Origin: Candidatus Segatella albertsiae
Lineage (GTDB): Bacteria > Bacteroidota > Bacteroidia > Bacteroidales > Bacteroidaceae
DNA: 22,780 nt
Assembly (NCBI GenBank): GCA_002451555.1
Contig: DKCU01000094.1
Location: forward strand, 32,087 to 54,866
Reading direction: 5' to 3'
Part shown: positions 1 to 9,034 of the stretch, piece by piece
How positions within the stretch are numbered: position 1 is the stretch's first letter
Layout: the number at the start of each line of letters is the position of its first letter
Notes under the pieces: model-generated
Databases searched by the model: none
What the model was told of the DNA's origin: nothing
The model's input: the letters and a program-made list of their open reading frames with translations, nothing else
Made by a program: the position numbers and the translations under genes

Positions 1-38
1 GGCACACCTTTTTTATATATAAGTTGGTAGTTTAAACT

Positions 39-3000
39 TTATTTCAACACAACCTTGGATGATGTTCCGTCACTATACTTAATAATGTAAACACCCTTGC
101 CAGGATTGCTAATCTTCTGACCAGAAAGATTATAATAGGACATTGGAGTTCTATTAGCATCATTAACGACCTTCTCAATAGCCGTAGAAGTCAAGTCTCG
201 TGGATTCTTGGTCAACAAGATACAAGTCGTCTGAGGCATTGTGACAGTAGAGTTTCTGATATTGAGGTTAGTCAAAGCCACAAACTCGTTGTCCGCATTG
301 AAATAACCTTTCTGTGCCTTATAGCCTGCATACTTCTCAGGAAGCACAAACTTCCCCTGGCAGGTAGAAAGCAAAGCGACCTCGTCACTACCATGACGAA
401 CAGCTATTGCCTGGGTACTATTCTGGTCTGGTGTAAAGGTGATGCCATCCAAGCCGCTCTCCGTATTGGTATTTCCACCAGAATAATTATAGACATAGAG
501 ACCACTACCCTGTTTCTTAAGTGCTATATCCTGGTTGGCATAGTTTAAGATGGTATTGCGCTGACGAACCAAATCGATGTGTGCTCGTTCTGTCAAGACA
601 TGACCATTGTTAGCATACAGACCATTACCATCCACAGGACCAAGGTTGTAATAGTCAAATGCCTTGTTACCAGCGAGCGCTGCCATCTGATAAAGAGGAG
701 AGTTGGCATCCTTGGCATCAATCTCCATAATCATGCGGTAGTTCTTGCCATTCGTACCCAACTGACCGCTGATATCACCCTTGACAGAATTTGCATTGGT
801 GCCATAGACATCAATACCCACAAAGTCGATGTTTGTGCCGCCATTGTTGCGCTTGCTCTCATTGGCAGAAGTACGACCACTTGTCTCGTATGAAACGCAA
901 TTTAAACGTGTCCAGGTCACATACTTAGACTGTTTGACTGCAGAACCAACATTGTGGTAATAGTCAATGATTTCAGCAGCAGTAGCTGAATTCGCACCAT
1001 GCGCACGAGCCTCATTACCCAACTGCACTCCGACAACAGTATGAAGATTACCATTGTTGGCATCCCAAAGAGCGATATGCTCCATCACCTTACCTAACAC
1101 GTAAGTCTCACGAGAACGAAGGTTGGTATCACGCCAGTCGAGCGAATATTCCCAAGTATTGCGAAGCATATTGAACTCAGACTTACCATCTGCAGAACAT
1201 ACGTAGTCAGGAGTACGAAGCTGTTGATGACCATTGTAGTTCCAAAGCCATTGCACACGTCCGCCACTGCTCCAGGAGAACCAAAGCATCTCCATCTTCA
1301 CACCATACTTCTTACACCATCCTAGGTATTCATCAAGGATATGCCAATCGAAATGATTCTTCTCTGGCTCAACCTCACTCCAATAGACAGGGATACTCAA
1401 AGTATTGAATCCATCATCAGCGGCACGCTTGAAAGCTGCCTCCACTTCCTCTTCGCTCCATCCGATATAACCACGAAGTTTGTCTGGACGCACCTGAATA
1501 TCGGTAGGATAGAATGGTTTGCCATCTACTCGAAGCACATATTTCTCAGAACCATTGAGTGATAAATCGACAGCAGAGATGTTCTGCTTCACAGGAGCTA
1601 CCGCATACTGAGAATTATAGTAAGTCTCACGAGCTGCATTGAGGGCATCTTGCTCTGCTGTAGCATCGAGTTTTGGGTCATTCTTCAGCTTATCCAAGAA
1701 AGTCTCAGCCTTTTGGATGGCAGCATCAAATGCAGCCTTACCTGGATAATCCTCAGTAGCTCGCTCCTCCTTGGCAGCGTCCAAGAAAGTCTCAAACTGC
1801 TTGAGTTGTTTTTCCTGTGCTTCCTTGTTGGTCACATATTGCTTATAGTCGTTCATCGCCTTGTCGATAGCAGAAATGGCATCAATGATGTCAGACGCAC
1901 TTGCATCAGAGCCCAAAGCCTCAGCGTTCTGGATGGCATTCTTGAGTGCTGTGCTATCATAAGCTTCGTCCATGTCGGCGAGAGTTTCCTTGGCAGAAGT
2001 GATGCGACCAGCCAAAGCCTCACGGTATCCATCCACATCCATGCCCTTGTATGTCAAGGTAAAGGTATCGAAATCGAAGGTGAAGCCACCCGTCGTAGCA
2101 AAGTCAAGACCCAGTTCCAAGGTTCCGTCAACGACAACACCTGAAACCGTATAGGTCTTGCCTGAGTTAGAATCAATCAGAGTTTTGCCCGAATTAGCAA
2201 AGAGACTAACCTCGCCACCATAACCATTGTTGGCTACGATAGCCGTCACCTCATACTTGCCATTTGGAAGTCCACTTATTTTTTGGTAAGCACGACCCGT
2301 CACACCACCACTCTGTTGAAAGAGTTGCCAGTGGTTCTGATTAGCAGCTATCACGCCCCATTTCTCACCTATACTTATCTTAGACTGACTGCTGATGCCT
2401 TCGAGTGTCCAACCGTTGGTACCATCGTCGAAGTTAGGGTTTACGATGGAAGAAGTACAATCCACACCCACACCTTCAGGGAATGACAAATTGGCTGGTG
2501 CATACGCACCACGACCAAACATCGCCGACTGTACACCTGTCAAGCCAAAGTGAGCAGGCTCTATTTTGACCATCTTTACATTATCCAACCAATCCACCTT
2601 ATTGGTTACGGTACGATAGAAGGAAAAATAGACATCCTCGTAAGAAGTCTCTGGCATCTGGAATGTCGTGCTGAAAGACTGCTTGGTAGAGTTGTACTCC
2701 AAAGTTTTGTAACCATCAAAAGACATGATGTCGTTGTTTGCCATCGAGGTACCCAACCAGAACTCATACTGGGCTCCACCATTAGGTTCAGTACCACTGG
2801 AAGTCCAATAGTCACCAGTGACACGATAGAAAGCATTTGGTTCCAAGCCGCTCATCTGCTGACTGAGCCAACGGCTCTTATAGTGCAAAATGATACTTTT
2901 CGTTCCATCAGAACGGAAACTTCCATTCTCTCTTACATTGACATCACCTGTGGCACTGCCCCAAGTAGGTGTACCGCCATCCCAGGTTTCCCAGTCGGTT

Positions 3001-3419
3001 GCCTCCCAACGTCCAGAGCTCAACTGAGTGCCAACAGACTCAAAGCTACCATTCTTAAACAAGTTGGTCGTACCTTCCGTATATTGGTAATTAGGAGTCA
3101 AAGTCGCAGCATAGACATTGTTTTCAAAGACATAAATCTTACCGTCCATCTGTACGAAACGCACCTTGCCACTCGCCTTTGGCGTATAGGTCACTTGCGC
3201 AAAGCCAATACCGATGGAAGTACCAGCCGTCGCCTCGACCTCCAAGGTATAATCACTCAAGACGGGTACAAACTTGCCTAGGTTAGTCACTGCCTTACCA
3301 CCGAAATCATCGGAAGTAGGAAAAAAAGGCAACGACGTCTGCGCCATTGCCTGGTAATAACCGCTCGCCATCATCAATTGGATGGCGAGCAGTCTAAAGT
3401 TCATTTGATTTGGTTTCAT
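39..3419 (-). CDS. Multimodular clan GH-A glycoside hydrolase (beta-galactosidase-like)
   Basis: Exported 1126-residue enzyme. Order: signal peptide (about 1-27, ending AMAQ); N-terminal beta region; a CBM4/9-like sandwich starting NLFKNGSFES (about 119-287); a copy of the locus's shared binding-like module (about 325-458); a charged helical spacer resembling FIVAR repeats (about 460-605); a TIM barrel (about 612-960); a small beta domain; and a sorting-type tail with YYNLSGQK and GVYIIKY. In the barrel, E803 in QLGNEARAHG fits the acid/base on strand 4 and E899 in MIMEIDAK fits the strand 7 nucleophile, as in clan GH-A. The YWSEVEP stretch recalls GH35 and GH42, but I cannot name the family; the C-terminal part may be DUF4978-like. 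It lies 14 bases after the GH43 gene and is probably co-transcribed with it. The exact substrate is inference; a beta-galactoside is most likely. Residue 6 is an alternative start. Confidence 0.8.
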   Translation of the reverse strand: MKPNQMNFRLLAIQLMMASGYYQAMAQTSLPFFPTSDDFGGKAVTNLGKFVPVLSDYTLEVEATAGTSIGIGFAQVTYTPKASGKVRFVQMDGKIYVFENNVYAATLTPNYQYTEGTTNLFKNGSFESVGTQLSSGRWEATDWETWDGGTPTWGSATGDVNVRENGSFRSDGTKSIILHYKSRWLSQQMSGLEPNAFYRVTGDYWTSSGTEPNGGAQYEFWLGTSMANNDIMSFDGYKTLEYNSTKQSFSTTFQMPETSYEDVYFSFYRTVTNKVDWLDNVKMVKIEPAHFGLTGVQSAMFGRGAYAPANLSFPEGVGVDCTSSIVNPNFDDGTNGWTLEGISSQSKISIGEKWGVIAANQNHWQLFQQSGGVTGRAYQKISGLPNGKYEVTAIVANNGYGGEVSLFANSGKTLIDSNSGKTYTVSGVVVDGTLELGLDFATTGGFTFDFDTFTLTYKGMDVDGYREALAGRITSAKETLADMDEAYDSTALKNAIQNAEALGSDASASDIIDAISAIDKAMNDYKQYVTNKEAQEKQLKQFETFLDAAKEERATEDYPGKAAFDAAIQKAETFLDKLKNDPKLDATAEQDALNAARETYYNSQYAVAPVKQNISAVDLSLNGSEKYVLRVDGKPFYPTDIQVRPDKLRGYIGWSEEEVEAAFKRAADDGFNTLSIPVYWSEVEPEKNHFDWHILDEYLGWCKKYGVKMEMLWFSWSSGGRVQWLWNYNGHQQLRTPDYVCSADGKSEFNMLRNTWEYSLDWRDTNLRSRETYVLGKVMEHIALWDANNGNLHTVVGVQLGNEARAHGANSATAAEIIDYYHNVGSAVKQSKYVTWTRLNCVSYETSGRTSANESKRNNGGTNIDFVGIDVYGTNANSVKGDISGQLGTNGKNYRMIMEIDAKDANSPLYQMAALAGNKAFDYYNLGPVDGNGLYANNGHVLTERAHIDLVRQRNTILNYANQDIALKKQGSGLYVYNYSGGNTNTESGLDGITFTPDQNSTQAIAVRHGSDEVALLSTCQGKFVLPEKYAGYKAQKGYFNADNEFVALTNLNIRNSTVTMPQTTCILLTKNPRDLTSTAIEKVVNDANRTPMSYYNLSGQKISNPGKGVYIIKYSDGTSSKVVLK

Positions 3420-3433
3420 ATAATAAGCAAAAA

Positions 3434-6400
3434 TTACTTACGGAATTTCTTGACTGTATGGGTAGTTCCGTCTTCATAGGTGACAAACTCCAGGTAAATA
3501 CCTTTCTGAGGAGCGTTTATCTGACGACCATCCGTCGTAAAATACTTACGAGAAACAACCTTCTTGCCAGTCTCTGCAGTTACCTCATCAATACCCGTAG
3601 TGGTCTTGCTATTGAGGACAACGTCAATTTCAGCGATAGAAGCAGTGGCATCCGTTGATACAATCTTGATATAGCGCACACTCATAGGCTTTTCAAAGTC
3701 AACCTCGGCATCGTAAGGCAACCAACTTCCCGACGAAAGTGTGGTCCATCTCGTACCATTGTTACTTGCCTGGAACTCGTAGTTTCTAATCAAGCCCTTG
3801 TGGTAGCCATCCATACGAGGTGTGAGCACGAAGCCCTTAATCTGTACTTTCTCGCCCATATCCACCGCGATGCTATGAGGAGGAGCAGCCTCGCCACCAT
3901 CGGCATTGCTGCGCCAGAAGGTATCTGCTCTACCATCTATGGCAGATGTTGCAGGATGATTTTCCTTGGTGTATTCACTACTCTTGTCAACAATCTTCCA
4001 GTTGCTCTTGTCTGCGAAGATGCCATCTGTAGGTGTCTCACGCCACTCACCGGTCACGAAGTTGATGTCAAAGCGCTCACGATAGTCCATATAGCACTTG
4101 GTACCATCAAAAGAAATCGGGAAGATGATGGTCTTGGTTTCAGGAAGACCTGGGTCCTGCCAACGGTCACCCACATAGAGATAGGTGGTCTTCTTGGTAC
4201 CCTTGATGGTCAAGATGGCTGCCGCCTGGGTATCGTATGCAATGTCGTTACCCACCTGTGTAAGACCTGTCCAGCCACCAGTCAAGCTATTGGAATAAGA
4301 CATCTTACATGTATTTGGATCCCAACCAGAGCAAGCCGAGTTAAACATGAAGTATCTGTCACCTACACGAACAATGGCAGGAGCCTCACGACCTTGATTA
4401 GTGAAGAGTGCAGTATGCTCCACTGCCTCATGATAATCATCACTCAATTTGAAAAGACCCAAGTCACGGTTCTCGTTGGTGGTAGAGATGAAGTAAGCGG
4501 TGCCATCATTGTCCTGGAACACATTGCAGTCACGTGACTTCACATCCAATGGGCGACCTGTCCAAACTACCTTGTAATCGCCATTCACCTTGTCACACTC
4601 GAAGCAAGCAGCCTCAGATGCGCCATAGTTACCAGCCTCATAGTGACACCATACCACATACTTGCCAGTCTTGGCATTATACAACAATTTAGGACGCTCG
4701 ATCATTCTACCATTGCCCAACTCTGGAGTAGTCACACCATTCTTGATGATTTTCTTCTCAAACTTCCAATGTACCAAATCTACAGAAGAATAGAGGTTGA
4801 CATCAGGATTCCACCAACCAGAGCGATCCTCACCACACATATACCAAACGTCACCTACACGGACGAAGCCAGGTCCATGTGCCTGAACTGAGGTCTCGCC
4901 ATCCTCCAACAACCAGAGATTACCATTCTGAATGGTAGTCCACTCGTCAGGACGATTCTTCAGATAAGTAGCTTGCGCAGCCAGCACATCATCTATAACC
5001 TTTTGGAAATCCTCTGCAGTCTTGGCTGCAGCCTGAGCAGCCTCGGTATCTTTCAAAGCTTGAGCAAACGCATCCTTACCATTATAATTGGTATAGTCCA
5101 TCTGGCGCTGCGCTTCGTCAATCACGTTGGTCATGCGGCTGAACTGCAAATATGCCTTATCCCAAGAGTCTATCTGCGCCAATTGAGCTTGCATCCACTC
5201 ACGTTGGTCGGCATCCTCTTTATAATAGGTATCAATTTGGTCTATCAAATTCTTGATGTCCGTGTTGGCATAGAAGAGAGAAGTCTCTGTCTTCGCATAC
5301 AAGGCTGCCGCCGCATCGCGAGTTGTATTATAAACATTCTCAATGGCGAGGAAATTCTCATGTGCTGTCTGCATCTTCTGAGCAGCAGCCAACTTAGAAG
5401 CATCGTCTGTAGCTGCATTCAAAGCTGCAAAAGCTTCCTCCATTTCCGTCTTGTTGTACCAAGTCTGACGGTCAGTCTTTGCAATATCATCCTCACATTT
5501 CTTCTTCATGCGAGAAACAATCTCGGTCACATCATCAGCCTGTGCATCTACAGGATTGAGCGTAAAGGTATCGAAGTCCAAGGTACCGCCATTCTCCACA
5601 TTGAGCGCCAAGCCCAACTCCAATGTACCATCATACACGAGACCTTCCACGGAATACTCTTGGTTAGTACCTGTTGTAATGGAGGTCTTCTCATCGTTCA
5701 GATACAAATCCACCGTTCCGCTGAAAGTAGGTACCATCTTTACAGTTGCCTTGTAGCGACCGACTGGCACACCCGTCAATTTCTGATAGGCCTTACCTGT
5801 CAAGGCACCGCTCTGTTGCCAAAGCTGCCAGTGATTCTGGCCAGCAGGAATCAAATCGTCGCCCTTGCCGCCAGTACTGATCTTAGACTGAACACCAGAC
5901 GATGTCAATTCCAAATTCCAACCAGTAGGAGCACTGTTGACGAGTGTTGCATTATCGAAGTTAGGATTGACCAACTTCCACGCATCCTCAGCCTTTGGCA
6001 AATAATAAAGCTTGAAAGAGTCAAAGTCCAAAGTCTGTTCGTTGCCATTGACATCCATCTCAAGTCCCAACTCGATGGCTCCGTCCTCACCTACTTCAGC
6101 CTGCACCTCATAAATCTGATTCTGACCAGAGACAATCGCTGTTTTTTGGTCATTCAGATAAAGATTCACAGTACCACTGAACTTAGGCGCCATTGCCACT
6201 GTCAGTTTATAAGTACCAGAAGGCAGACCAGATACTTTCTGATAAGCCTTGCCCTTGATAGCACCTTGCCACTGATAAAGCTGCCAGTGGTTTTGGTTAG
6301 CAGCGATGAGACCACCGCCTTTTTCGCCAATACTAATCTTATTGGTCTTCAAAGAAGAACTTACGTCAAGTGTCCAACCTTTAGGAGCACCGTTCGACAT

Positions 6401-6517
6401 CGTTCCATCATCAAATCCAGCATTGACAACGTACTGGTCTGTCACATCAGTCTGCGCAACTGCAGGCGTCATCATAGCCATGAGCACAGTCGCAAATAAG
6501 AGTCGATTTTGTTTCAT
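3434..6517 (-). CDS. GH43 family glycosidase with two binding-like modules and a C-terminal F5/8 type C (CBM32-like) domain
   Basis: Exported 1027-residue enzyme. Signal peptide about 1-22 (ends AVAQ); two tandem copies of the shared module (about 28-174 and 182-322); a helical spacer (about 325-525); a five-bladed GH43 domain (about 530-825); an F5/8 type C domain (about 838-970); and a tail with YFTTDGRQ and GIYLEF. Landmarks are VQAHGPG, IERPK (E607), SRDCN (D663), GREAPA (E711, probable general acid) and GDRW. These resemble GH43 subfamilies 24 and 34, which include exo-beta-1,3-galactanases and arabinofuranosidase or galactofuranosidase-like enzymes. The usual aspartate base is replaced by H547, as known for the galactanase group, and Q764 may help as in fungal Pc1,3Gal43A. 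Likely role: trimming galactan or arabinogalactan side chains. A promoter-like box lies 80 bases upstream. The family is sure; the subfamily and substrate are not. Confidence 0.88.
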   Translation of the reverse strand: MKQNRLLFATVLMAMMTPAVAQTDVTDQYVVNAGFDDGTMSNGAPKGWTLDVSSSLKTNKISIGEKGGGLIAANQNHWQLYQWQGAIKGKAYQKVSGLPSGTYKLTVAMAPKFSGTVNLYLNDQKTAIVSGQNQIYEVQAEVGEDGAIELGLEMDVNGNEQTLDFDSFKLYYLPKAEDAWKLVNPNFDNATLVNSAPTGWNLELTSSGVQSKISTGGKGDDLIPAGQNHWQLWQQSGALTGKAYQKLTGVPVGRYKATVKMVPTFSGTVDLYLNDEKTSITTGTNQEYSVEGLVYDGTLELGLALNVENGGTLDFDTFTLNPVDAQADDVTEIVSRMKKKCEDDIAKTDRQTWYNKTEMEEAFAALNAATDDASKLAAAQKMQTAHENFLAIENVYNTTRDAAAALYAKTETSLFYANTDIKNLIDQIDTYYKEDADQREWMQAQLAQIDSWDKAYLQFSRMTNVIDEAQRQMDYTNYNGKDAFAQALKDTEAAQAAAKTAEDFQKVIDDVLAAQATYLKNRPDEWTTIQNGNLWLLEDGETSVQAHGPGFVRVGDVWYMCGEDRSGWWNPDVNLYSSVDLVHWKFEKKIIKNGVTTPELGNGRMIERPKLLYNAKTGKYVVWCHYEAGNYGASEAACFECDKVNGDYKVVWTGRPLDVKSRDCNVFQDNDGTAYFISTTNENRDLGLFKLSDDYHEAVEHTALFTNQGREAPAIVRVGDRYFMFNSACSGWDPNTCKMSYSNSLTGGWTGLTQVGNDIAYDTQAAAILTIKGTKKTTYLYVGDRWQDPGLPETKTIIFPISFDGTKCYMDYRERFDINFVTGEWRETPTDGIFADKSNWKIVDKSSEYTKENHPATSAIDGRADTFWRSNADGGEAAPPHSIAVDMGEKVQIKGFVLTPRMDGYHKGLIRNYEFQASNNGTRWTTLSSGSWLPYDAEVDFEKPMSVRYIKIVSTDATASIAEIDVVLNSKTTTGIDEVTAETGKKVVSRKYFTTDGRQINAPQKGIYLEFVTYEDGTTHTVKKFRK

Positions 6518-6538
6518 TATGTTAGTTATTTAAATAAA

Positions 6539-6592
6539 TTTTAAGATACAATTTCGCTTTTAAGATTTTATTCTGCTTTAAGATATAATTGC
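6539..6592. repeat. Three imperfect 18-19 base repeats in the GH43 leader
   Basis: TTAAGAT recurs at 6541, 6560 and 6578, each copy followed by an AT-rich stretch ending in GC. The first copy, TTAAGATACAA, is identical to 11 bases of the motif before the esterase gene (8994-9004). The repeats lie between the GH43 start codon and its candidate -7 box, so they would be in the 5' untranslated RNA. They could be regulator sites or slippage copies. Confidence 0.6.
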
Positions 6593-6596
6593 AGTG

Positions 6597-6604
6597 CAAA
6601 GATA
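6597..6604 (-). promoter_or_regulatory. Candidate -7 box for the GH43/GH-A operon
   Basis: The minus strand reads TATCTTTG, matching the Bacteroidetes -7 consensus TAnnTTTG. It lies about 80 bases before the GH43 start. I see no TTG at the expected -33 spacing, which would fit a promoter needing an activator. The call rests on one short box. Confidence 0.45.
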
Positions 6605-6689
6605 GAGATAAAAAAGCTTCGCATGGGTAACATTTCGTTCCCAAAAAGGTACAAATTCGGCAAAAAGCATAATTTCAGAAAGAATAACG

Positions 6690-6730
6690 ACCCAAAAAAG
6701 CCAAAGGCTGCAATTACACAACCCTTGGCT
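6690..6730 (-). terminator. Rho-independent terminator downstream of the esterase gene
   Basis: On the minus strand, AGCCAAGGG (6730-6722) pairs with CCTTTGGCT (6707-6699) over nine pairs, one of them G-U. A run of six T follows. It lies about 200 bases after the stop codon of the acetylesterase and upstream of the GH43 promoter-like box. The pairing and T run are visible; termination is inferred. Confidence 0.6.
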
Positions 6731-6929
6731 CTTTCAAAACCATGAATTCATCACTGAATCACATGGAACACATAATCTAAAAACTTAATACTAAAACATT
6801 TAAAAGTATCAATCTAGGCTTAATATGCCTAAACTAAACTTCACTAAACAAACCTAACTAAATAAACCTAAACTAAAACCAAAACTTTATTAACTAAAAT
6901 AAGTATTATTATCTTACTACATAATCATC
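6731..6929. other. AT-rich intergenic stretch without a gene, low-complexity in its last third
   Basis: This part of the 412-base gap carries no credible coding region. From about 6828 to 6890 it is built of variations on CCTAAACTAAA and AACTAAATAAA, so the esterase transcript would end in a T-rich, G-poor 3' region of TTTAGTT-like repeats. I see no further structure here. Confidence 0.6.
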
Positions 6930-8909
6930 TTATCTTACAACATACTTCTTATGATTGACAATATAGATGCCACGTGGAAGCTTTGTCAAATCGCTGACTT
7001 GCATTTTTCTACCGCTCAAATCATAGCAGCCAAAGTTCGCGTCGGCCTGACCTTCCATCTTATTTACATCTTTTATAGAAGTAGTTTCATCCTTTACGTC
7101 TATCTTGTGCAAAGTAAAGGAATCGAAGTCGATGGTATTCTGCGCACTGGTCAAATCCAGATTCAATCCCAGTTCGATTGTGCCATCATACACCTCGACC
7201 TCAACTTCATAGTGCTTATTATCTCCTGACTTAATAGCAGTCTCAGCTTGATTCATGAAAAGCGTAAGATTGCCAGCAAAGCTAGATGCAATATCTACAC
7301 CCAATAGATAATGCCCATTCTCCAAGCCAGAGACTTTCTGATATACCTTTCCTTTCAATGCGCCACTATACTGATAAATCTGCCAATGTGGTTGATTGGC
7401 TGCTATCAATCCGTTAGCCTTCGCTCCTGTACTCATCTTTACCTTGAATCCTGTTCCCGTCTGAGTACGCTCAAAAGTCCATCCCTTAGGAGCATTGTTG
7501 CTTATGCTTGTATCATCAAAATTAGGGTTCACCAATTGAGCGGAAACATCTGTCTTCTCGTACTTTTCATTTGGCAACTTGACCAAAGAGAAGTTCTCCA
7601 AGTCGATGCAACCATTGGAAGCTCCCTCGTAAGCGACACCTATCTCCAAGACTCCATCCTTGACCGAGGTCTTCAGTGTAGCCACCTCATCCTTGTCAAC
7701 CACCACCTTGTCATCATTGGCATAAAGATAAGAAGTTACGGTACCTGTACGGCAAATCTCCACACTCAACTCATAATCGCCATCTGGTAGATTTTCCACC
7801 TTTTGATACAACTTGCCAGAGCCTGAAAGTCCCCACATGATGTAATGGTCACACCCTGCAGCAATGATAGGATTCTCGCTGCCCTGAGGTTTGGCTGTGG
7901 AACTCAATGAAGGATTGCAAGAACCTGTGTATTCCAAAGTCCATCCCAGAGGACGTGTTGACTGAACGGCATTATACCAAGAATATCCCTCATCAAATCC
8001 AGGGTTCATCAAGGCGAAAGTAGCATCTGTACTCATGATATTGTTTTTCAAACCTTGACGCTCCTGATAACGAAGTTGGCGCACTTTCTCGTCGATGGCT
8101 GAAAGCGAAGCAGGCACAGCCTCCCAAGGATAGTTGGCAGAAAAGACATGCTGTGCATAATCCAAAGTGGAAGTATAAGCTCCATCCAAAGCCGCAGGAT
8201 TGCTGTTCAGCGGAATGTCGATATCTGAATTTGCAGCGATTTGCTCTGCCACACAACGAGCTGTGATATAAGCACCCAACTGACAAAGATGGGTATTGTC
8301 TATCTCCGTACCAGGGAAGTACTCATGCAAGGAGCGAGAGCCAAAGATACCTGCGATATTCTCATACTGACGGCTATATTCATTCATATCTATCATAGGA
8401 ACCTGGAGTTCTTCCGCCAACTCCCTTACCGCCTTGGCATATTCTGTATGCTCATCTACGATATTGCCATCCGCACCAAAGATACGGCGCACGATAGGTG
8501 TCAACAACACAGGGTGAGCACCCTTTGCCTTGGCCTCGTTGACGAAACGAGTCAGGTTCTCCTTATAGGTAGTTTGTGGGTCGGTATGCAAACTTGCGGT
8601 TGTTTTCTCGTCGTTATGTCCAAACTGGATAAGCACATAATCGCCTGCCACAAGACTATTGACCACACTTGTCCAACGACCCTCGTTGATAAAGCTGAGC
8701 GTACTTCTGCCGTCAGCAGCCTTATTAGACACTTCCACCAAAGAAGCATCTACAAACGAAGGGAACAGCATCCCCCAGCCACGTTCTGTCTTACTAGACT
8801 TATTGGCCATCGTTGAATCACCACATGTATAGACATGTATCTTTGCTTGCATCATCAATAGAGGTAGGATGAAAAACAAGCAAACAAATAGAAGTCGATT
8901 TCTTTTCAT
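6930..8909 (-). CDS. Rhamnogalacturonan acetylesterase-like SGNH hydrolase (CE12) with two binding-like modules
   Basis: Exported 659-residue esterase expected to remove acetyl groups from pectic rhamnogalacturonan so that backbone and side-chain enzymes can act. Signal peptide about 1-22. The catalytic domain (about 23-230) shows the CE12 blocks in order: GDST (S32 nucleophile), NKAADGRST (G67), GHND (N99) and DNTH (D204, H207). After a linker come two copies of the shared module: a divergent one (about 299-446) and a close one (about 459-603). The tail has CYDLSGRK and GIYIVNHKKYVVR, like a type IX sorting end. Characterised CE12 enzymes are often little more than the catalytic domain, so about 400 residues are extra. 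It lies between susD and GH43 but is separated from both by terminator-like hairpins, with its own -7 box. Family assignment is firm; pectin as the substrate is inferred from the family. Confidence 0.88.
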   Translation of the reverse strand: MKRNRLLFVCLFFILPLLMMQAKIHVYTCGDSTMANKSSKTERGWGMLFPSFVDASLVEVSNKAADGRSTLSFINEGRWTSVVNSLVAGDYVLIQFGHNDEKTTASLHTDPQTTYKENLTRFVNEAKAKGAHPVLLTPIVRRIFGADGNIVDEHTEYAKAVRELAEELQVPMIDMNEYSRQYENIAGIFGSRSLHEYFPGTEIDNTHLCQLGAYITARCVAEQIAANSDIDIPLNSNPAALDGAYTSTLDYAQHVFSANYPWEAVPASLSAIDEKVRQLRYQERQGLKNNIMSTDATFALMNPGFDEGYSWYNAVQSTRPLGWTLEYTGSCNPSLSSTAKPQGSENPIIAAGCDHYIMWGLSGSGKLYQKVENLPDGDYELSVEICRTGTVTSYLYANDDKVVVDKDEVATLKTSVKDGVLEIGVAYEGASNGCIDLENFSLVKLPNEKYEKTDVSAQLVNPNFDDTSISNNAPKGWTFERTQTGTGFKVKMSTGAKANGLIAANQPHWQIYQYSGALKGKVYQKVSGLENGHYLLGVDIASSFAGNLTLFMNQAETAIKSGDNKHYEVEVEVYDGTIELGLNLDLTSAQNTIDFDSFTLHKIDVKDETTSIKDVNKMEGQADANFGCYDLSGRKMQVSDLTKLPRGIYIVNHKKYVVR

Positions 8910-8946
8910 CTTTAGTTATCAGTTACTAATTGTTTAAAACTGGGTG

Positions 8947-8954
8947 CAAAATTA
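8947..8954 (-). promoter_or_regulatory. Candidate -7 box for the acetylesterase gene
   Basis: The minus strand reads TAATTTTG, an exact TAnnTTTG match and identical to the -7 box proposed for susC. It would give a leader of about 30 bases. The position of a -33 TTG is not occupied by a good match, and the 16-base shared motif lies about 36 bases further upstream. Confidence 0.5.
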
Positions 8955-8989
8955 GTTCATTTTCGCCACTTCTTCCGTCATAAATTCTT

Positions 8990-9005
8990 CAAATTAAGAT
9001 ACAAA
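8990..9005. promoter_or_regulatory. Candidate regulator-binding motif upstream of the acetylesterase
   Basis: The plus strand reads CAAATTAAGATACAAA. It matches 15 of 16 bases of the sequence at 15142-15157 before susC, in the same orientation to the gene controlled. The most natural protein to bind it is the AraC-type domain of the divergent hybrid regulator. The match is seen; the function is inferred. Confidence 0.45.
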
Positions 9006-9034
9006 ATTGCCAAATTGTCCTATTTCTATCCTAA

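Noticed and set aside
4973..6499. Long 508-codon open frame on the plus strand
   Set aside because: It lies wholly antisense to the GH43 gene, whose signal peptide and domains are clear. Its translation has no recognisable domain and no supporting start signals. It is a shadow of codon use.
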